Origin: Mucor racemosus
Lineage: Eukaryota; Mucoromycota; Mucoromycetes; Mucorales; Mucoraceae
NCBI GenBank assembly: GCA_027405735.1
Contig: JAPEHQ010000003.1
Location: 868,001 to 932,000, forward strand
Length of the DNA: 64,000 nt
Direction of reading: 5' to 3'
The notes under the pieces were generated by a model. That model saw only the letters and a program-made list of their open reading frames with translations. It ran no database searches and was not told the DNA's origin. Made by a program: the position numbers and the translations under genes. Shown piece after piece: positions 58,181 to 64,000 of this stretch (position 1 is its first letter; each line of letters opens with the position of its first letter).

Positions 58181-59496
58181 GGGATGAAAAGTGGGACCCA
58201 ATTTTTAAGGAGAAAGTAATGAGTTTACCCTTTTTTTTAGTCTGCCATGAAATATAAAATAAATTTAGGAATAGATAACATAATGAGACCAAGTCATATC
58301 TATTTCGTAATGTCTAAGGCATATTCTAAAAGTATTTAGTATGGGGTTAGTTATAGAAAAGAGGATACTCTCCAATTGCAAAGTTTGGAAATACTGAAAA
58401 TACTCTTTTCGAGCTTCAAATATCAAATGAATACCTGCAAAAAAAAAAAAAAAACTCAAGTTTATTTTAGATTTGATTCAAAATACGCATACTTTTCATG
58501 CTTAAATATTCTACAGTAAAATTTTCTTTTGATTTCGACGATATATAAACCAAAAAAAAAAAAAGTACTAGGGTTTGAATTCGTAAAGAAGTCTAATGTT
58601 TATATGTATATCACCTTGAATTTGCTATGCAGATAATTTTAAAGTTTTATATATCATTCGTCAACCTAAATAAAATGTCTTTTGAGACGTGAAATAGGAT
58701 GGCTTTGAAGTGCTATCGATATGTTTAGTGCTCTTTTATTTGCTTTTCAAAGGGCTGAAGTGCTCTTTTGAAAGTTGATTTGAATGAGCCTCAAGTTGTT
58801 CAATTTTTCGAATCTATAATTACGTATCATAGAAATATAATCGTGCAATCCTTATGGCAAATGTCCTTTTAAGTATTCATAAACATGATGCATACATAAC
58901 AAACAGCTGAAAGGCTTGATACTAAGCTTTGACTACATCAAATTATTGTAAAAGTAAACTATGCTTTTGGTATGTAGAAATCTGATAAACAACTGCGTAA
59001 AAAAGTATCAGCCAATCTATAAAGTTTCATGCAACATTTGGAATTTAAGGCAACAAACTTAAACCCAAAACTTACCCTATCACTTATAGCGTCAAATTTA
59101 AATATAGCCAATTAGAGATTAACTTGGCATCTGTTTTTTTTTTGTTGTATCTATAAAAATGACAACTAATGTTTGTGTATGTGTGTGTACATACATACAG
59201 CGCACACAATATGTATAATGCATTGCACAAAAAAATCGGAAAACAAAAAAAAAGATATAAACTAAAGTTACTATCATTACATGTTGATCAAAACAATAAG
59301 CGAAATGATCATCTTTACTGTCGTTGTCTATCCCAACAAATTACAGCCAAATAATCCAACATTCTTAGCAACCCACCCACCAATAAAATCGAGAAGCAAA
59401 TGAAAGCATTAAAAGGATCGTTTATTGGTGCACCCATAGTTTTTTGTCGGTGAGACCTTTGATAGCTTATTAGTGCATGTTTTGTGTGTGGGGAAA

Positions 59497-59577
59497 TTAT
59501 ATAAATAAGGGCCCCCCCTCACTCCCAACAATACGTTTCTTTTTCTTTTTCTTTAATCTATCTTTTATATTAAACAG
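59497..59577 (+). promoter_or_regulatory. Core promoter of the bHLH gene
   Basis: TTATATAAATA at 59497-59507 lies about 75 bp before the ATG and is followed by a C-rich then T/C-rich leader (GGGCCCCCCCTCACTCCC, TTTCTTTTTCTTTTTC). Same layout as at the ferric-reductase-like gene. Confidence 0.6.
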
Positions 59578-60623
59578 ATGTCGCAGCAACAACAACAGCA
59601 ACAGCAGCAACCTTTAAGACTTAGAAATCCAACGCCTTATCACTTGTCTGCTTTAAATAATAGTAACAGCAACTACGCAAATGCTCCTCCTCCACAACAT
59701 CCTTTAGCTGATATCGAAATGCAACATCACCAAATAAATCACTCCTTCAATACTACAATAAGAGATACACCCGCTTCTGATCAACAGCGTAATAGTATTG
59801 ATTTTAACGATTCTTTTTCTCAACATATATTACACCCAATGTCAACACCATCAACAACAAACGATCATGATGACCATTTAGAGTATCAACAAAATCCAAA
59901 TATATATGACAGAAGTTCATTTAGTTCAGCAACAATGGGAAATACATCTATGGATCACCATCGCCGTTCTTCTGCTGCAACGGATATTTCACTACAAAAT
60001 GCTTATCACAATCAGCAACCAATGTTTATTCCCGGAAGCAGTTTAGATTCCACATCTCATTCGTTGGCCATGTCAGCACCTGCCAATATGTACGATTATA
60101 ACAGCTTTCATGTTGCTTCAAGACAACAACAACAACATCATCATCATCATCAGCAACAAAATGAAGCATTGGAAAACGGAGCTTCAGGTACATCAGCAAG
60201 TAATAGTCTGGCAAGAAGTTTCGATGATGATTATCAAATACAAATGAAGTAAGTTTTAAGAGGAGTGAAAAAATTAGAGTTTCTAATAAAAGCTTAAATT
60301 TACTTAGCATGCAACTAATGATGGATAAACGCAGACGTAGAAGAGAATCGCACAATGCAGTAGAAAGAAGAAGAAGAGACAACATTAATGATCGTATTCA
60401 GGAGTTATGTAGCTTATTACCTGAAACAGCTTTAGAAGGATCAAATCTTGGCCCAAATAATAAACCTAATAAAGGTGCCATTTTGCGAAAATCTGTCGAT
60501 CATATTCGACAATTACAACAGGAATTGTCAAATTACCTTGTAAAAGTGGAAGAATTGGAAAATACTTTAAAAATGTATCAACAGCAACAACAGCATCAGG
60601 GAGGAAGAGGAAATGTTCTCTAA
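59578..60623 (+). CDS. bHLH transcription factor (USF/TFE/Rtg3-like)
   Basis: Two exons (intron 60249-60307) give 328 aa. The first 225 residues are low-complexity, rich in Gln, His, Ser and Asn (poly-Q at residues 3-11, HHHHHQQQ near 190). The C-terminal bHLH begins with RRRRESHNAVERRRRDNIND (basic region H-N-x-x-E-R-R-R-R, class B, which binds CACGTG) and continues RIQELCSLLPE, a loop, then NKGAILRKSVDHIRQLQQEL and a short leucine-zipper-like extension (YLVKVEELENTLKMYQQQ). This is the architecture of Mucoralean USF/MITF-like regulators and of yeast Rtg3. Targets are unknown. A CACGTG site occurs upstream of the neighbouring convergent gene. Stop codons are about 65 bp apart. Confidence 0.93.
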
Positions 60624-60686
60624 ATATATATATTTGTGTATTATTTTATTTAAATAAAAAATATCTCTCACAGATACAGATGCATT

Positions 60687-62318
60687 CTAATTCCATGGAT
60701 TTATTTCATCATGATAATCTAACTGTTGACGATGATAATGTTCTTGTTCTTCGTCATCATCATCTTCTTCTTCATCTTGTTCTCGAATACCTGCAAATCC
60801 AATATCACGTCTTTCTGCTGCAACATGATCAAAAAATTCTTTTGGATCTTGATTTCTTGTATATTCTTTATTATTGGATTTGCCTGTATTCCAACTATTA
60901 ATCAAATCAGCAAATGCTGTTCTTTTTTGTGGTTCAATATCCTGTACTTTTACTACTAATGGTGAACTTATAGATGGTTCAACTATTGGTTGAATTAGTA
61001 AAGGATTTGACCAAGGGTCTTCCACATTGTTTGTAGGTGTACTAATTGATGGTACTAGTTTTTTGGTAATATTAGTGGATATAGTAGGTGTATCAATCTT
61101 TAATGCATCCATTGTTAACTCAGGTGAAATCGATCTATAATTCAGTAACGTAGGTTTGAATGTTATTACATCATCTTCTGCAAATGCTCTTGTTGCTTCA
61201 TCCTCAATAATATGGTGTTGCTCTTCTGGCTCCTCTTCTTCTTCCTCTTGTTGTTGTTGAGCTACATTTGATTTTGAATTATTGATATATTCTGGTTTAA
61301 TTGGTTGATGTTGCTGTGAAGATAGAGGTGGAGGGGGAGCTTGCTGACGAACTGGAGGTGGAGGTGGAGGTGGAGATGCTATTGTACTATTTACAGCGTC
61401 ATTATTTTTCACAATAGGAGATGGTGCATTAACAGAGGCAATCGATGAGGCAGATGACGAATTTTTGGAATTGGTATTACTATTGTTATTTGAAGATTTG
61501 AAAAAACGGAAAAATGACGATGATGACGAAGAAACAGTTGGTTTTTCTTCTTTTGTAGATGTCTCGTTTTTAGCAGGTTGTTGTTCTACTGGTTGTTCAA
61601 TTATTGGTTTACTGGGCTGCACAACTTGCGGTTTTTGTTGGATAATTGGTGATGGTAATGATGCTGGTACAGACATTGGGGAGACATTTTTACTTACTGA
61701 TGGTTGCGGTATATCTTGGTGAATAACAGTTGGACTTTTTTTAACTGGCGGTAAGGATGCAGGTGTAGGTGCTTTGGAGGTTTTTCTTGTACGATGTCCT
61801 CCACCGAATAAATCGTCTTCATCTTCCATATCATATTGCTTACTTCTCAGGGCTGGAGAACGTACAGTATGTTTCTTACCATTTGATGTACCTAATTTAG
61901 ATACATCGATATCCCCAAAGATACTACTATTTGGACTACTGCTATTATTACTACTGTTCTTGGAAGCATTAGTAGCTCTACGAGGCGATATAGGAGTACT
62001 ACTACTTGTATCCGTTGGACGCGAGAGTGGATCATTAGGAATGGGTGAATTCGTTCGACTACTTTGACTTTGAGCCTTACTACTATTACTAGTGATAGTG
62101 GGAGAAAAAAGCGGATCATCTGAAGCAGAGACTAGTGTTGCGTTAAGAGGATCTAAGTAATTTATAGATAGTTTGTGTTGGTTTGTGAATATACGTATTT
62201 TTATTTGTGTAGTATTGAAAGAAACCCTCAACAAACAGAAAAACTCTCTCAATTAAACTTACGTACCATCGCCAAATAAATGACCATGTTTAGCTCTTTG
62301 CTTTGATTTAAACGACAT
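60687..62318 (-). CDS. Disordered adaptor-like protein with DPLF/DPW/NPW motifs
   Basis: Two exons (intron 62153-62266, 114 bp) give 505 aa. Exon 1 encodes MSFKSKQRAKHGHLFGD and splices in phase to DPLNATLVSASDDPLFS. The body is predicted disordered: Ser/Asn-rich, a Pro tract (SPPPPPPPVRQQAPPPP), poly-Glu, and short motifs DPLF, NVEDPWSNPLL and a C-terminal EINPWN. The one region that looks folded is KRTAFADLINSWNTGKSNN to DPKEFFDHVAAERRDIGFAG near residue 430-490. DPW/NPW-type motifs bind endocytic adaptors such as AP-2 and EH domains, and poly-Pro binds SH3 or profilin, so a coat or actin accessory protein is plausible. The family is not recognised. Confidence 0.7.
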
Positions 62319-62402
62319 TTGCTTTATAATGCTCTCTTGTTTATATATAAAATAATAGAATAATAAAGAAAGGGAGAGAAAGATAGAAAAAGAACCCGAG
62401 CT

Positions 62403-62618
62403 TTATTTTGTATAATCAGCTTTGCAATGGAGGAAATGGGGACGGAACTCTAAAGTATTAGAGAAGAAAAGAGTCGATGGAGGAGGGGTTGGCACGTGTT
62501 TCATTAAACTTTGAATAAGGTAATTATGCAAACAAATAATCTTTAAAAGGCTGCGCAAGTTGATATAAATAACAAGTGCTAAGACAATCCAAACTACCCT
62601 CTCAATATTTATTGCCAT
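62403..62618 (-). CDS. Small ORF, 71 aa, one membrane segment
   Basis: ATG at 62618; reads MAINIERVVWIVLALVIYI then NLRSLLKIICLHNYLIQSL and a Pro-containing tail. One hydrophobic segment is predicted. It overlaps the region upstream of the disordered-adaptor gene that also contains the CACGTG site, so it may simply be an open frame in a promoter. Weak support. Confidence 0.2.
   Translation of the reverse strand: MAINIERVVWIVLALVIYINLRSLLKIICLHNYLIQSLMKHVPTPPPSTLFFSNTLEFRPHFLHCKADYTK
62493..62498. promoter_or_regulatory. CACGTG E-box
   Basis: TTGGCACGTGTTTC lies 175 bp upstream of the adaptor-like gene start at 62318 (minus strand). CACGTG is the preferred site of class B bHLH factors like the one encoded at 59578-60623. 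Confidence 0.4.
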
Positions 62619-64000
62619 ACATTCATATTAGGATATCAAATTGATCGTATGCCTACATGAAGTTTATCACTTTCCAGCAGTTAATTATTTATCGAATTTT
62701 AAATGTAATGATTAGATAAAGAAACAACCGTCATAATATTAAATAGTAAATTAATAGATATTCGTATTTTTCGAAAAAGTATGAAATATGCATAAATTCT
62801 GGGTTCGCTTATTGAAACAATTGAAATTTACGTTATTTTCAGTATGCATTTTCAACATGTTTATCACTTTTTTTTCAATAAAAAAAGTTCAAGTATTATT
62901 TAAACATACTGGAGTTTAATCTACAATTAAGAAAATAGTCTGTTATTAATCAAGATGTTTAGAAGAAACTCTTTAAAGTCAAGTAATACGGTTTGCCAAA
63001 ATCGAGAAAAAATTGGTTGGCCGAAAAAAGTCTACATTTTTACTCAAGAGCAACAGTAGTGTGTTATAACATTTGAAGTATCATACTGCAGAGCAACTCA
63101 AGTATACAGATTATACGCATATTTTACTTGCTAATAAAAAGATTAATGCAGTTTTACAGATGTTAAAAATCAAGTACTACAGATTTTCTACTTTAAGTCC
63201 AGACATTCAGGATGATTGCAGTTGTATATGGAGATAAAGCAAAAATGAAATCTAGACAAAGTGTTATTGTATAGTTTTTTAATATAAAAATGAGTTGATC
63301 TCTTGCTTAAAATAATTAAAATTAAAAAGTATAATATAGTTAAATTTCTACAGGTAAGTTCAATTAGGTTAACACTTGAAATAATACCTGAAATTAATTC
63401 AGTCTTGTCCATCATCTCTAAATCCCAGTTTTATTCCATTTTAATCTTTTTCTCATATCGATCTAAATTTATTCTATTTTGTTTGAATTTATAAGTCAAA
63501 ACCTGTAGTTTGAAGATGGTATCACTATTCAAAATCGAATGATTGTAATCTCTGTATCTACACAACGAATTTAAAAATAGATTTTTGTAAGCTGAATTAT
63601 TATATTTATATATGATATTTAACATGGTCTAGTGTATAATGGTGCTATATAATCGTTTTATTTATAAATTTTGGTCTTTTTGCAACAGACTCGACGTTTA
63701 TTTTTTGTTATTTTTAGTTTCGGTATTTTAATGAACAATAAGTTTTTGTGTATTTTGTGCACAAACTTGGATAAGTAAATTAGATATAAAATACATCAAA
63801 AAGTGAGGATTTGATTTTGTTTAGAGAAGGTTACAGGATATGGATCTCGTACAGTACGTCAGTCATTTCTAGACATAATTCAGTTTTGGAAAAGAAACGA
63901 AAGAATCCTTTTCTTTTTGATAATAAACTTTTTCTTTTAATGGTACTACATTTCAAGGAGAAGGAACTTGGCTTTTGCTACACAAGAAATTTGCTCAGTG
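62619..64000. other. Gene-free end of window
   Basis: AT-rich DNA. Contains the copy C2 repeat at 63340-63510 and an additional match AAAATGAAATCTAGACAAAG at 63242 with AAAACGAAATCTAGACAAAA near 43052. No coding region recognised. Confidence 0.4.
63340..63510 (+). repeat. Dispersed repeat, copy C2
   Basis: Direct-orientation match of 44454-44580 with insertions. Blocks TGAAATAATACCTGAAAT, CAGTCTTGTCCATCAT and CTATTTTGTTTGAA are the clearest. Noncoding. Confidence 0.5.

Larger units (their letters stand above)
55014..59490. other. Gene-poor stretch
   Basis: About 4.5 kb. It includes three spaced AAATCAGGTT motifs at 55582-55702 each near ATGAGAA, an unidentified protein-like remnant at 55860-56230, repeat B2 (57070-58180) and AT-rich DNA. 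A CA-rich block (ACCCACCCACCAATAAAATC, 59372) contains a CCAAT core upstream of the bHLH gene. Confidence 0.4.

Noticed and set aside
58571..58590. GGGTTTGAATTCG as a tRNA T-loop
   Set aside because: Lacks the TTC.A.TCC core and no acceptor or anticodon arms pair around it.
61465..62067. Plus-strand ORFs opposite the disordered adaptor gene
   Set aside because: Leu-rich frames created by the antisense of Ser/Asn/Gln codons; no homology pattern.

Overview
The window is nuclear DNA of a filamentous fungus, most likely an early-diverging Mucoromycota (Mucorales-like) species. The evidence is a strongly AT-rich background, many short GT..AG introns (mostly 50-70 bp), intergenic DNA studded with pure A/T homopolymers, and a gene set typical of these fungi (CNT nucleoside transporter, aquaglyceroporin, GSK-3, NF-YA, Sec2 exchange factor, Rcm1). 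All gene models below were built by joining open frames across phase-matched GT..AG introns by eye. The species itself cannot be named from the sequence. || Layout. 1-3.6 kb is a transposon graveyard: several 5'-truncated non-LTR (LINE) retrotransposon tails on both strands, one carrying a nested 147-bp palindromic element with CACTA-type ends, plus an extremely AT-rich island. 4.5-24.8 kb is gene-dense: a fungal-specific transcription factor broken by an in-frame TAA; cis-prenyltransferase; Golgi GDPase (Gda1/CD39); GSK-3 kinase; an FCP1/NIF-type HAD protein; Sec2/Rabin-type Rab GEF; CNT transporter; NF-YA (HAP2); DDHD-domain phospholipase; FMC1 LYR protein. 24.8-31 kb is repeat-rich and gene-poor, with a decayed short-chain dehydrogenase and a possible 31-residue membrane micropeptide. 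31.5-35.4 kb holds an aquaglyceroporin with two possible first exons and the rRNA methyltransferase Rcm1/NSUN5. 39.3-41.2 kb is a ferric-reductase-like flavocytochrome. 46-50 kb has a small cell-surface protein and a single-HKD phospholipase D-like protein. 50.3-55 kb is a same-strand run of a 7-TM protein, a small ORF, an F-box protein and a SIM plus UBZ4 zinc-finger protein. 59.6-62.3 kb is a bHLH factor convergent with a disordered DPW/NPW-motif protein. || The genes are unrelated housekeeping, trafficking and regulatory functions, as expected for a eukaryotic chromosome; I see no operon-like or defence-like cluster and no CRISPR, rRNA or convincing tRNA. A loose secretory/membrane theme runs through several genes (dolichol synthesis, Golgi GDPase, Sec2, DDHD lipase, an endocytic-motif protein). 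The most unusual observations are the nested CACTA-like miniature element, the nonsense-interrupted transcription factor, an NF-YA gene with duplicated CCAAT boxes downstream of its TATA box, a D-to-N change in the HAD catalytic motif, a dispersed AT-rich noncoding repeat superfamily, and the unclassified UBZ4/SIM and 7-TM proteins.
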